Shown here: positions 35,290 through 44,395 of the stretch, in pieces
How the letters are laid out: every line of letters starts with the position of its first letter
How positions within the stretch are numbered: the stretch's first letter is position 1
Assembly: GCF_008087625.1 (NCBI RefSeq)
Contig: NZ_CP042997.1
Span: forward strand, 2,976,001-3,040,000
Source of the DNA: Aquisphaera giovannonii
GTDB taxonomy: Bacteria; Planctomycetota; Planctomycetia; Isosphaerales; Isosphaeraceae
Reading direction: 5' to 3'
DNA: 64,000 bases
Notes under the pieces: model-generated
Database searches by the model: none
Told to the model about the DNA's origin: nothing
What the model saw: the letters and a program-made list of their open reading frames with translations, nothing else
Position numbers and translations under genes: made by a program

Positions 35290-35814
35290 ATGAGTCGGAC
35301 CATCAGCGATCGCATCCGCCGCCGGCTCCACGAGGCCGAGGGGTACCTGGAGCTCGACCTCCCGGAGCATGCCCTGCAGATCCTGGAGTCCCGCCGCGAC
35401 TGGCCGGGTCTGCAGTTCGAGGCCTGCCTCATCCACGGCGAATCGCTGCGTCGGCTCAATCGCCACCGCGAGGCGATTACACCCCTGGAGCTCGCCACAC
35501 GCCTGCGCCCGGACGACACGCGCGTCGCGCTGGCTCTTGGCTGGTGCTTCAAGAGGAGCAATCGCCTGGCGCAGGCGATCGACGCACTCGACCGCGTCCG
35601 CAAGCATCACCCGGATAACGCCCTGATCCTCTACAACCTGGCCTGCTACTGGACTCTCGCCGGCAACACCAGCCGCGCGATCGAGGAGCTCCGCGCGGCC
35701 CTCAGGCTGGAGCCCGATCTGCGGTCCCAGGTGGTCGGCGAGGCCGACTTCCAGCGTCTCCGGGGGAACCCCGACTTCGAGAGCCTGGTCATGGGACCGG
35801 CCCCGCGGCTTTGA
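35290..35814 (+). CDS. TPR-repeat protein
   Basis: A 174-residue helical protein with about three tetratricopeptide-like units: EAGYLELDLPEHALQILE (first), CLIHGESLRRLNRHREAI and LALGWCFKRSNRLAQAI (middle), LYNLACYWTLAGNTSRAI (last). TPR units usually mediate protein-protein contacts. No signal peptide or second domain is visible. The ATG at 35290 is chosen; an in-frame ATG at 35242, also with a GAGG upstream, would add 16 residues. It is transcribed toward the small CxxC protein gene. Confidence 0.7.
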   Translation: MSRTISDRIRRRLHEAEGYLELDLPEHALQILESRRDWPGLQFEACLIHGESLRRLNRHREAITPLELATRLRPDDTRVALALGWCFKRSNRLAQAIDALDRVRKHHPDNALILYNLACYWTLAGNTSRAIEELRAALRLEPDLRSQVVGEADFQRLRGNPDFESLVMGPAPRL

Positions 35815-35906
35815 GTCGGGGCCGCGCGGGTGCGCGAACGGCGGGCGATCGGTAGGATGGCCGCCCGGACACGCCGGCGCGGTGGAGGGTCGGATCAGGC
35901 TCGAGC

Positions 35907-36230
35907 TCAGCGCTCGTCGAGGACGCGCTGGGTGATTTCCTTCTCGCAGAGCTTGCACCACTTCCACTTCTTGGCGCCCAGCAGCTCGTCGAGATGCTTG
36001 TGGGCCACGCGGACGCTGCGGAACCAGATCTTCGTCTCGCCTTCGCCCGTCTTCTCGAGCTTCGCACAACGCGCGAAGTGGAGGAGATTGGTGCCGGCGG
36101 AAGACGACCCCTTGCCCTTGGCAACGGGGAGATTACCGTGAAAAATGAAGCCGACGGCCTCGAGACGGGTCTCGAAGAGGTCTTCGGCGGACTCCAGAGG
36201 ACGAATCCCAGTCTCTTCCCGGGTCTGCAT
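35907..36230 (-). CDS. Small hypothetical protein with CxxC pair
   Basis: A 107-residue soluble protein with a Lys-rich C-terminal half. KWKWCKLCEKEITQ holds a CxxC pair (plus a single Cys near FARCAKLEK), suggesting metal binding or a redox role, though only one CxxC is present. It has no signal peptide. The ATG at 36230 is preceded by AGGGA. The AT-richer divergent region to the UbiB-like gene probably contains both promoters. I do not recognise the family. Confidence 0.6.
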   Translation of the reverse strand: MQTREETGIRPLESAEDLFETRLEAVGFIFHGNLPVAKGKGSSSAGTNLLHFARCAKLEKTGEGETKIWFRSVRVAHKHLDELLGAKKWKWCKLCEKEITQRVLDER

Positions 36231-36359
36231 GAAAAATGTCCCTAGACGACCGGATCTTCTGTCACACTCATCAGTGATAGCTTAACCAAATTTCGTAAAG
36301 GACGCAATACGGAGCGGCCTTCGGCCCGGCGCCGACCGCCCCGTGAGAGGCATGGGCAC

Positions 36360-38003
36360 TTGCTCCGAGAAACCGTCGGTCACCTCCGCGATCTCCCGCG
36401 TTACCGGCAGATCCTCACGACGCTGGTCCGCTACGGATACCATGACGTCGTCGCCGCGCTTCACCTCGAGGGCATCATCCGACCGATCGAGCGCGTGGCG
36501 ACCGGCGGCGAGGCGACCCCCCAGGATCGCCCTCGCCGGCTCCGCCTGATCTGCGAGGACCTGGGCCCCACCTTCGTCAAGCTCGGCCAGGTGCTCAGCA
36601 CCCGCCCCGACATCATCCCGGAGGCCTACACCGTCGAGCTCGCCGCGCTCCGCGACGACGTGCGCCCCTTCTCGTTCCGCCAGGTGGTCCGGATCCTGGA
36701 GGCGGACTACCGCAGGCCCCTCGGCGAGGTCTTCCTGTCGCTCGATCCGGAACCCGTGGCCTCGGCGTCGATCTCGCAGGTCCACCGGGCGGTCCTCATG
36801 GACGGCCGGACCGTCGCCCTCAAGATCCGGCGGCCCGACATCACCAAGGTCGTGCAGGCGGACCTCGACATCCTGAAGAACCTGGCCCAGCTCGCCGAGC
36901 GGCGGCTCGGCTTCCTCGCGCCGTACAAGCCCATGGCCCTCGCCCGCGAGTTCGAGCGGAGCCTCAAGCGCGAGCTCGATTTCACGATCGAGCGCCGGAC
37001 GATGCAGCGTTGCCGCGAGCTGTTCTCGGGCGACCCCACCGCCCACATCCCGTACACGGTCGAGGAGTACTCCACCCCCCGCGTGATCGCCATGGAGTTC
37101 ATCGAGGGCGTCCGGATCGACGACGTCGAGGGCCTCCGCGCCATGGGGGTGGATCCGGCCGCGGTGGCCGTCTCGGGCGGACGCCTCATGCTGCGACAGA
37201 TCTTCGAGTTCGGGCTCTTCCACGCGGACCCCCACGCCGGCAACTTCCGCGTCCTCCCGGGCGGGGTCGTGGCCCCGCTAGACTACGGCATGTTCGGCCA
37301 GCTCGACGCGACGCTCCGGGAGTACATCGCCGACCTCCTGACCGGCCTGATCGTCCAGGATCCGGACCGCGTGATCCGGGCCCTGGACGCGCTGGACATC
37401 CGGGGCGACAACGTCGATCCCAAGGCCCTCCGACGCGACGTCAGCGAGCTCGTCCAGACGTATTCGAGGCTCACGCTCGACCACATCAACCTCGGGCTGC
37501 TGCTCCGCGAGCTGATCGCCTTCATCCGCGCGTATCACCTGCACATCCCGCCCGACCTCGTGCTGCTCATCCGCTCGCTGGTGACCATCGAGAGCGTGGG
37601 CCGCACGCTCGACCCCCGGTTCGACATCGCGGCCCAGCTCGAGCCGTTCCTCCGCCGCCTGACGATGCGGCGATTCCACCCCCTGCGGATGCTCCACCAG
37701 TCCGCCCGCACGCTGGAGGACGTCCAGCGGATCGCCACGCTGCTGCCGGACGTCCTCAGCCAGTCGCTCGCCTCGATCCGGCGCGGGGAGCTGAACGTCC
37801 GCTTCGACCTGCAGGGATTCGAGCGGCTGGTCCGCCAGCTCACCCGCGCGAGCAACACGCTCGCGGTCGGGATCGTGATCGCCGGGCTCCTCGTCTCGTC
37901 CGCATTGGTCTTCCGCGAGGGGGGGACCTCGCTCGCCTACTCGGGCTTCGCCTCGGGGTTGATCCTCAGCCTCTGGCTCGTCTGGAACATGTCCCGGCAG
38001 TGA
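36360..38003 (+). CDS. ABC1/UbiB family atypical kinase-like protein
   Basis: A 547-residue protein of the UbiB/AarF/ADCK family. The KxGQ motif is in TFVKLGQVLSTRPDIIP, the Ala-rich loop in ASASISQVH, the catalytic-type Lys in VALKIRRPD, the HRD-equivalent in FHADPHAGNF and the DFG-equivalent in APLDYGMFGQ. Two hydrophobic segments at the C-terminus (about 497-545) form the family's membrane anchor. Members support ubiquinone or isoprenoid-lipid metabolism through ATPase activity. The frame allows only a TTG start at 36360 with AGAGG upstream. It converges on the LptG gene 12 bp away. The isoprenoid substrate in this organism is unknown. Confidence 0.88.
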   Translation: MLRETVGHLRDLPRYRQILTTLVRYGYHDVVAALHLEGIIRPIERVATGGEATPQDRPRRLRLICEDLGPTFVKLGQVLSTRPDIIPEAYTVELAALRDDVRPFSFRQVVRILEADYRRPLGEVFLSLDPEPVASASISQVHRAVLMDGRTVALKIRRPDITKVVQADLDILKNLAQLAERRLGFLAPYKPMALAREFERSLKRELDFTIERRTMQRCRELFSGDPTAHIPYTVEEYSTPRVIAMEFIEGVRIDDVEGLRAMGVDPAAVAVSGGRLMLRQIFEFGLFHADPHAGNFRVLPGGVVAPLDYGMFGQLDATLREYIADLLTGLIVQDPDRVIRALDALDIRGDNVDPKALRRDVSELVQTYSRLTLDHINLGLLLRELIAFIRAYHLHIPPDLVLLIRSLVTIESVGRTLDPRFDIAAQLEPFLRRLTMRRFHPLRMLHQSARTLEDVQRIATLLPDVLSQSLASIRRGELNVRFDLQGFERLVRQLTRASNTLAVGIVIAGLLVSSALVFREGGTSLAYSGFASGLILSLWLVWNMSRQ

Positions 38004-38015
38004 GCGGCCGCCGGC

Positions 38016-39185
38016 TCAGGTCCGGATGATGTCCCACCGCCAGGTCGCCAGCAGGCCGAAGGCGAAGAGGGGGAGCCAGCAGGCGAGCGCCGCGGGGAGC
38101 ACCGCGTTGGTGCCGAGGTACGCGCAGGCGATCACCAGGCCGTAGAACATCGCCGAATTCCCCAGCGACATCCCCAGGCCGATGAACATATTCTTCCCGT
38201 AGCTCCCCAGCACCAGCGGCAGCGTCATGAACAGCAGGGTGAGGCTGAGGAGCGGCTTGAGGAACCTCTGGTGGATCTCCACCGTGATGTCGTTCCGCTC
38301 GGTCCCCTCGCTGGCCGGGTCGGCCATGCCGTCGAACAGCTCGCCGAGGGAGGCGTACTGGTACCAGTCCGGCTTCCTCGTCATCGCCTTGAACGTGAGC
38401 GAAGTCCTCAGGAAGTACGTCCGGCCCGGCAGGATGCCCGGGCCGTGCTGGGGCGGGAATCCGGCCTCGTCCTTGACCAGGGTGAGGATGGAGGCGTCCG
38501 GCTCGAGCTGCTCGGGCTCGATATCCGGCCTCAGCGTGGCGCCCCGGAAGAGCCAGCCCCCGCGCATCGGCGCCCGCGACATGCCCTCCGGGATGTACGT
38601 CGCCTGCTGGCCCTCGAGCTCGCGGAGCTTCCCGTAGATGTCCTCCGGGATCGTCGCGTTGACGCGGCCCACGAGCGTCTGCTTGCTACGGACCGCCTCC
38701 AGGCCGGAGAGCACGACGCCCCGCTCGTCGCGGCGGCTCGGGATCGCCGTCACGTTCCGCGTGCCGTCGTCGTCGTGCGACTTCTGGAGGTCCTCCGCGA
38801 AGCGCGGGATGATGACCTCCTTGTTGGAGACCGCCAGGCCGCTGACGAGCACCGAGGAGACGAGGACCGGGCGGATGGCCCGGTGCGTGCTCACCCCGGC
38901 GGCGAGCATCGCCAGGTGCTCGTTGTTCCGCTGCATCCAGGTCACGGTGAAGATCGCCGCCATCATGCTGATCACGCCGCCGAGCATGTCGAAGTAGGCC
39001 GCCTGGTGGATCAGGTAGTACCGGCCCATCGCCTTCATGAGCTCCGGGAAGCCCTCGCAGCGCTTCATGAACTCATCAATGTTGCTAAATGCGTCGATGA
39101 CGACGTACAGCCCCACGAGGGAGATGTAGCAGGTCATGTACGCCTTCAGGAAGGCCCAGTACCGCTCGCGGTCGAGGATTCGCAC
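38016..39185 (-). CDS. LptF/LptG family LPS export permease (LptG-like)
   Basis: A 389-residue inner-membrane protein with three N-terminal and three C-terminal membrane segments flanking a periplasmic beta-jellyroll-type domain (about residues 120-290), the layout of YjgP/YjgQ (LptF/LptG). It begins RILDRERYWAFLKAYMTCY, and its C-terminal RFLKPLLSLTLLFMTLPLVL is typical. With the next gene it would form the LptFG permease that, with ATPase LptB, extracts LPS from the inner membrane. GGGAG precedes the GTG start, 58 bp after the LptF stop. Which copy is F or G is inferred from order. Confidence 0.8.
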   Translation of the reverse strand: MRILDRERYWAFLKAYMTCYISLVGLYVVIDAFSNIDEFMKRCEGFPELMKAMGRYYLIHQAAYFDMLGGVISMMAAIFTVTWMQRNNEHLAMLAAGVSTHRAIRPVLVSSVLVSGLAVSNKEVIIPRFAEDLQKSHDDDGTRNVTAIPSRRDERGVVLSGLEAVRSKQTLVGRVNATIPEDIYGKLRELEGQQATYIPEGMSRAPMRGGWLFRGATLRPDIEPEQLEPDASILTLVKDEAGFPPQHGPGILPGRTYFLRTSLTFKAMTRKPDWYQYASLGELFDGMADPASEGTERNDITVEIHQRFLKPLLSLTLLFMTLPLVLGSYGKNMFIGLGMSLGNSAMFYGLVIACAYLGTNAVLPAALACWLPLFAFGLLATWRWDIIRT

Positions 39186-39243
39186 GTCGGGAGCTCCCGG
39201 CAGGGCCGACCGCCCGCGGACGGGCCGGCGGCGCGTCGCCCAA

Positions 39244-40458
39244 TCAGTACTTGATCACCCGCGGATAGACCCAGACGGCCAGCACGCCGAGCACGAGGTT
39301 GCCGATCCAGAGGGCCTTCCACGGCTCCATGGTCCCTTCCTTGCCCATGTTCACGCCGAAGAGGATCAGCGGGTAATACACGGTGATGATCGGCACGAAG
39401 CACGAGATGAACGCGCTGAGGAAGTCCCGCTTGGCGAAGAGGATGCCCACGGGCGTCCCCAGGATCGCGAACAGCAGACTCCCCAGCGCCATCGACGTGC
39501 GTTGCTGCTTCTCGGTCTCGAGCTCGTTGATGCGTCGCTTGTAGTACGTGCTCTCCACCTGCGCCCTCTGGACGCTCGCCCACGCGACCTCGTCGTACCT
39601 CCCGGTGGCGAACTGGAAGGCCGTGCGGATCGCCTCCCGCTTGCGGTCGGACTCCAGCTTCTTTCGAGACTCCATGAGTTCCGCGTCGATCTCTGCGTTC
39701 GTGTACTCCTGGACGGCACGCTGCATCGCCTTCTTGTTGTCCTGGGGCATCGGGATCTCCAGGACCTCGTCGTTGATCAGCATGACGTCCTCTTCTTTCT
39801 CGCCGTAGTTCTGCACCTCCGCCTTGTCGAGAGTCACGCGGACCATTCGATTCTCGAAATCGAAGTGCATCTCGGCGCTGCGGGCGTGGACCGCCGCGCT
39901 GAAGGTGTCGGAGTTGTCCTTGCGCTTGGCCCGCTTCTTGAAGATGGCGTCGTGCATGACCCGGCCCTCGACGTCCTTCACCTTGATGAAGAACGGCCAG
40001 TCCCTGTTGTTGAACTCGCGGTCCCGCTTCAGGAGCTTGTAGAAGGTGTCCTCCACGTCCTTGAAGATCACCATCTTCGCGTTGTGCGCGCTGATGGGGA
40101 TCCACCCGCGGCTGACGTAGATGAGGACGCCGCTCAGCGCGGCGGCCAGGAAGAGCGTCGGCCAGATGACGGTCATGACGCTCAGGCCGGACGCCTTGAC
40201 CGCGATCACCTCGTTGTCCCCCGCGATCCGGCCATAGACGACGGTCACGGAGAACAGGAGCGAGACGGGGATGGTGTAGGGCAGGGTACTCGGGATGACG
40301 TAGGGGACCAGCTCCGCGATGTCGCTCGGCGTGAGGAGCTTGCTCCTCATGGCCTCCGCGGCCACCATGAAGAGCACGAAGATCGCGCTCATGGTGAGGA
40401 GCGACAGCAGGAAGGAGCGGAGCACTTCCCCGCAGACATAGCGCTGCAAGATTTTCAC
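39244..40458 (-). CDS. LptF/LptG family LPS export permease (LptF-like) with helical insertion
   Basis: A 404-residue paralogue of the neighbouring permease, starting MKILQRYVCGEVLRSFLLSL and having three segments, a periplasmic domain and three segments. The beta domain (about residues 110-225) is followed by a roughly 90-residue charged helical insertion (AEIDAELMESRKKLESDRKR to YYKRRINELETEKQQRTS) before the fourth membrane segment, longer than in enterobacterial LptF as I remember it. The C-terminal part carries GTPVGILFAKRDFLSAFISC. The start is a GTG at 40458. It is upstream of the LptG-like gene in the same operon, after the aminotransferase and acyltransferase genes. Confidence 0.78.
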   Translation of the reverse strand: MKILQRYVCGEVLRSFLLSLLTMSAIFVLFMVAAEAMRSKLLTPSDIAELVPYVIPSTLPYTIPVSLLFSVTVVYGRIAGDNEVIAVKASGLSVMTVIWPTLFLAAALSGVLIYVSRGWIPISAHNAKMVIFKDVEDTFYKLLKRDREFNNRDWPFFIKVKDVEGRVMHDAIFKKRAKRKDNSDTFSAAVHARSAEMHFDFENRMVRVTLDKAEVQNYGEKEEDVMLINDEVLEIPMPQDNKKAMQRAVQEYTNAEIDAELMESRKKLESDRKREAIRTAFQFATGRYDEVAWASVQRAQVESTYYKRRINELETEKQQRTSMALGSLLFAILGTPVGILFAKRDFLSAFISCFVPIITVYYPLILFGVNMGKEGTMEPWKALWIGNLVLGVLAVWVYPRVIKY

Positions 40459-40593
40459 GACGGCCCCCGTTCCGCATCCGTGCTTCCAGGCCGGTCGAGG
40501 CGTCCGGAACGTCGCCTCTCGCCGGGGCCCGCTCGCCGCTCGGCCCGGCGATCCTGCCGGGCCCGACGCCGGGTCGTTCGGGTCATGTCGCCC

Positions 40594-41967
40594 TCAAGGA
40601 CTCAGGCTCGACTCCAGCGCGGCGGCGAGCCTGCGCGTCCCCTCGACCAGTTCCGCCTCGCTGGGTACGCCGAACGTCAGCCGCAGGTGGTTCCTGGGCA
40701 CCGGGCCCGGCTCGGGCGCGAAGGCATACTCGCCCGGCACGTAGAGCACCCCGTGCTTCAGGCAGTTGGCGAAGAAGGCCCCCTCGAAGCCCGAGTCGAC
40801 TCCCTCGGGCAGGGTCATCCAGACGAAGAGGCCGCCCCGGGGGCGGGTCCAGCGGACACGATCCCCGTAGCCCGACAACGCCTCGCCCAGCGCCTCGAGG
40901 AAGAGGTCACGCTTCCTCCCGTACAGGTCCCGGAGGTGCTCGACGTGGCGGTCGTAGTCGCCGCTCGCCAGCGCGTGCTCGAGCAGTTGCTGGTTGAAGT
41001 TCGCCGAGCCGAAGTCGTGATTCCCCTTCAGCCTGAGGATCGGCTCGAGGAGCCCCTTGGGCAGGATGCCGTAGCCGATCTTCACGCCGGGGCTGAGGGT
41101 CTTGCTGAACGTGCGGGCGAGGATGACCGTCTCGCCCTCGGGATCGAGGGCCCACAGGCTCCCGGGCTCGCGCCGGCCGTAAGAAAGGCCCTGGTACGCC
41201 GCATCCTCCAGCAGGAAGATCCGCCGCCCGGCGACCCCGGACCAACGCCGGACGAGCTCGACCAGGGGCTTGCGGCGGTCCGTCGCAAGGCTGATCCCGG
41301 TCGGGTTGGCATGCTCCGGGATCGTGTACACGAACTTGACCCGATCGAGCTGGCCTTCGGCCTGCAGCTTCGCGAAGGCCTGGTCGAGGGCGTCGATGCG
41401 CAGGCCGCCCTCGTCGATCGGCACGCGCACGGCCCGGCCGCCCCTGGTCTCCACGGGGCCGAGGAAGACGAAATACGTCGGCGACTCCACCAGGACGATG
41501 TCGCCCGGGTCCAGGAGGGCCTCGCAGACCAGGTAGATGAGCTGGGCGGAGCCGGTCGTGACCACCGTTCGTTCGATCGCCTCTCGATAAGATCCCGCCG
41601 ATACGCCCTCGGCCCGCTCGAGTCGCTCGATCAGCCGCGTTCTCAGCCCCGGGTGGCCGATCGTCGTCCCGTACTGGAGCGCCCGCCGGCCCTCGACCGG
41701 GTCCGCCATCAGGGTGCCGACCGCACGCGACGCCACCTCCAGCGGCAGGGACTGCTGGTCCACGAAGCCGGCGGCGAGCGACACGATCCCCGGATTCTCC
41801 AGGGCCATCCGCATCAGGTTGGTGATCGAGGGGGCGCTCGTCCGGATGGCGGCCTGGCTGAGGTGAATCGGGGGCGTCGACCGCGGCGGCTGGATCGGGG
41901 AACGGCGATCGGTCGATTCGCCGGGCACTCTAGCGACCTCGGACAGCGTGTCAAGTTCGGTCTGCAT
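40594..41967 (-). CDS. PLP-dependent aminotransferase (class I/II, LysN/2-aminoadipate-type)
   Basis: A 457-residue cytoplasmic enzyme with the class I/II fold. Visible are the N-terminal ISLAAGF-like segment GIVSLAAGFVDQQSLP, a GSAQLIYLVCEALLDPGD block, YTIPEHANPTG, the Asp of LLEDAAYQG that contacts PLP, and the Schiff-base Lys in ARTFSKTLSPGVKIGYG. The C-terminal part has PRGGLFVWMTLPEG. It probably transaminates an aromatic, branched or 2-aminoadipate-like acid. There is no DNA-binding domain, so it is not a MocR regulator. The ATG at 41967 with GAGGAA upstream is preferred; the frame stays open far upstream. TATAAT lies 187 bp ahead. Confidence 0.82.
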   Translation of the reverse strand: MQTELDTLSEVARVPGESTDRRSPIQPPRSTPPIHLSQAAIRTSAPSITNLMRMALENPGIVSLAAGFVDQQSLPLEVASRAVGTLMADPVEGRRALQYGTTIGHPGLRTRLIERLERAEGVSAGSYREAIERTVVTTGSAQLIYLVCEALLDPGDIVLVESPTYFVFLGPVETRGGRAVRVPIDEGGLRIDALDQAFAKLQAEGQLDRVKFVYTIPEHANPTGISLATDRRKPLVELVRRWSGVAGRRIFLLEDAAYQGLSYGRREPGSLWALDPEGETVILARTFSKTLSPGVKIGYGILPKGLLEPILRLKGNHDFGSANFNQQLLEHALASGDYDRHVEHLRDLYGRKRDLFLEALGEALSGYGDRVRWTRPRGGLFVWMTLPEGVDSGFEGAFFANCLKHGVLYVPGEYAFAPEPGPVPRNHLRLTFGVPSEAELVEGTRRLAAALESSLSP

Positions 41968-42153
41968 GCATTCCTCGAAGCTCGGGGCGGGCGCCCGACG
42001 TTGGCTCGGCCTCGCACTCCGGGTCGATGCCCGATCGGCACGACGGGACCCGAGCCGGGAGGCAGGGATTTCGGCTGGAAGACACGCGCCCGGCCGGCCC
42101 GGTTCGGGATCGGCTTCCGCTACCGGGGCGGTCCGCCGTCCGCCGAAGGCCTC

Positions 42154-42182
42154 ATTATACCGGGCGCACATCGCACCGAAAC
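42154..42182 (-). promoter_or_regulatory. Putative promoter with TATAAT box on the minus strand
   Basis: The minus strand reads TATAAT at 42159-42154, in the 245-bp space upstream of the aminotransferase gene (start 41967). Upstream sequence gives only a weak -35. It may drive the aminotransferase, LptF and LptG genes. Confidence 0.35.
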
Positions 42183-42212
42183 CGCTGCACGCCCCCCTCG
42201 CCTCGGGACGCC

Positions 42213-43139
42213 TCAGCTCGCATCCTCCTTGCCGTCCTCCCAGAACAGGTAGTCGTTGCTGTTCGTCGGATGGAGGCGGATCTGCTCCTCGACGATGGCG
42301 AGGAACCGCTCCACCCATTCGCGGATCCGGCCCGCCTTCTGGACGTCGGCCGGGACGCGGAACGCCGGCCGGAACTCGAGGTCGTAGCGGCGGTCCGGCC
42401 CGATCGGGCAGGTCACGACGACCACGGGCGCCCCGGACATCGCCGCCAGCAGGATCCAGGTCGTGGAGAACCGCATCGTGCGGCCCAGGAAGCTGGCGGT
42501 CTCGGTCATCTGCCCGGACCAGCGCACGTCGCCTGCCAGGAACAGGATCATGCCGGAGCGGAGCACGCGAGTCGCCCGGAGGATGGAGCCGGCCGCGTCG
42601 GTGGACTCGCCCTTGCGGCTGATGAAGAGCTTGTCCTGGGCGAGCGGGCCGTCGGTGCCGAAACGCCTGGCCATGAACCGGGAGACGCTCCGGGGCCTCT
42701 CCATGTAGAGCCGGAGCGGATAATTCAGCCGATACATCCAGTGGGCCGGCAGCATGTGTGCGCCGAAGTGGCTGGTCAGGACGATGCAGCCCTTCCCCTC
42801 GGCGAGCGCAGCGTCCAGGTGTTCCTTGCCGTTGACCCGGAACATGGCGAGCGCCCGCTCGTCCGAGCTGCCGTCGAGGAGCATGTCGCGGGAGCGCCAG
42901 AGGAGCTGATTGCCGGCCAGTTCCTGGCTCACGCGCGGGACGTCCCAGTCGCAGCCGAGCGACCGGCTGGCCTCGCCGACGGCGTCGTCGAAGGCCTGGC
43001 GGAGCGGGCGATGCAGCCGCCATTCCAGCCTGCCGAACCCCGAGACGAGATTCGAGGCCGTCGTCAGCGGCAACCACCGGATGCAGCGCAGGGCCCTCTT
43101 CAGGACCGCCTTCCGGACGTTCAACCCGCGTCGTTCCAT
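42213..43139 (-). CDS. LpxL/HtrB-like lysophospholipid acyltransferase family protein with altered catalytic motif
   Basis: A 308-residue protein resembling lipid A late acyltransferases. After an amphipathic N-terminus, LAEGKGCIVLTSHFGAHMLP contains the catalytic-site His (H124), but the acidic residue of H-x4-D/E is Met (M129). Later MTETASFLGRTMRFSTTWI and AAMSGAPVVVVTCP resemble the conserved LPLAT second half, ending NDYLFWEDG. It would transfer an acyl chain to a lipid precursor, consistent with the neighbouring lpt genes, but the motif change makes activity uncertain. The ATG at 43139 has GGGGGAG upstream. It is the first gene of the minus-strand block. Confidence 0.68.
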   Translation of the reverse strand: MERRGLNVRKAVLKRALRCIRWLPLTTASNLVSGFGRLEWRLHRPLRQAFDDAVGEASRSLGCDWDVPRVSQELAGNQLLWRSRDMLLDGSSDERALAMFRVNGKEHLDAALAEGKGCIVLTSHFGAHMLPAHWMYRLNYPLRLYMERPRSVSRFMARRFGTDGPLAQDKLFISRKGESTDAAGSILRATRVLRSGMILFLAGDVRWSGQMTETASFLGRTMRFSTTWILLAAMSGAPVVVVTCPIGPDRRYDLEFRPAFRVPADVQKAGRIREWVERFLAIVEEQIRLHPTNSNDYLFWEDGKEDAS

Positions 43140-44395
43140 CGACGGAATCTCCCCCACCGCCCCTCGTGAGGCCGCGGCGCATGGCCCATCGCCATGCCGC
43201 GGGCGTTCCATCCCCCGCGACGGGCGGAGTCTGGCACGAGCCTGGTGACCTGGCAATGCCAGTTTCCGCACCCTGCGCCGACCCTCGAAAGCCCTCCGGC
43301 CCCGCTCTGTCGACATCGTCCCCTTCATCATCGGCATCCGAACGTCCGCCCTCCCAGCCAGATTGCAGGACTGCGACCTCGCCCACGGGCGTGGGCTGCG
43401 CCCGAGTTCCCATCGCCGGCCCCTATCCGACCTCCGCCCCATGGCGCAGTGCAAGGTCGCGACCGGCTCCGCGTCCGGCGGGACGGCCCGGCTTCGATGG
43501 CGTCATCGTCCGCCACGCGGCGTGGCTTTGTTTGTCACGCGGCCTGTCTTCGCAGCATCGCCGCAAGTGCTTTATAGTTCAAGGTATAACGCCTGTTTCC
43601 TCTGGCTTTCCCATCTCGAATTTTTTTGATTTTTGTCCCCGATCGATGGCCGAGTCGCCGGCCCGGATGGCCGGGGAACGGTCGTCGTCCAAGCCCCCGT
43701 ATGGGCGACGATGCAGGACCTGCCTCACTCGACTTCACCTCCGCCCGGTTGTCGCCACTGGCGGGCGCATCCACGCCCGCTCCCGTGCACCGGGGGCCAG
43801 GATTGACGTCTGGAGCGACGCCGCGCGCCGTTCCTCGAGAATCCAAATGGCCGGCCTCGAACCTTCGCTTTGGATCGCATCTTTTCGACGACGTGCAGGC
43901 CTCAGCCCCTTGCGACGAGACCAGCTAATCTCAAAAATCCGCCCTCATGACCTCGGCACACCTCGCATTCCGCCTGCTCGCCTGGATTTGGGCGTCGATC
44001 GCCATCGGAGGTCCTCTCCGCGTCAAGTACCTGCCATCGTCCGGGTAAGTGCGCATTTCGCTGCTTTTACCCAGGACGATCCCACGCAGTGGGGCCTCGG
44101 TTTCACCGACATTCGGGATTTCGGAGTTTTTCGACCACGCTCCATCCGGACCGGGTTAACGCCTTCCCCGCCCGGCGTCCCGGGACGCGGAAATGAGCTG
44201 GGCTCGATCGTGGCCGTCGCGACCTGAGCTGGGCTCGAGAGTCCATCCGCCGACGTCGCCGCCGTTTCAGCCAGACGGCAACCCTAGGATCGCTCGTGGA
44301 TCGCGAGTGGCCGCCTCGCCCCAGGGCTCGTCACTCCATCCGGCGTCGTGAAGGAGCCGAGTCGTGGTTCGTAAGGGGCGCTGAAGCGCACGGGC
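43140..44395. other. Long gene-free region (1256 bp)
   Basis: No convincing gene is seen on either strand. An AT-richer island lies at about 43560-43650 with a run of seven T around 43620. A short frame at 43947-44048 (33 residues, one hydrophobic stretch) starts with ATG but has no ribosome-binding site and no partner downstream. Open frames over 43166-44227 (+) and 43535-43846 (-) have no recognisable protein features. The stretch could be decaying coding sequence, a regulatory region or a site for an RNA gene. Confidence 0.5.

Noticed and set aside
39136-42252. A 1038-residue plus-strand open frame over the LptFG and aminotransferase genes.
   Set aside because: Arg/Glu/His/Asp-rich low-information sequence, antisense to three clear genes.
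43947-44048. A 33-residue frame resembling the start of a small membrane protein.
   Set aside because: No ribosome-binding site, and it ends after one hydrophobic stretch; it could be a remnant but cannot be shown.
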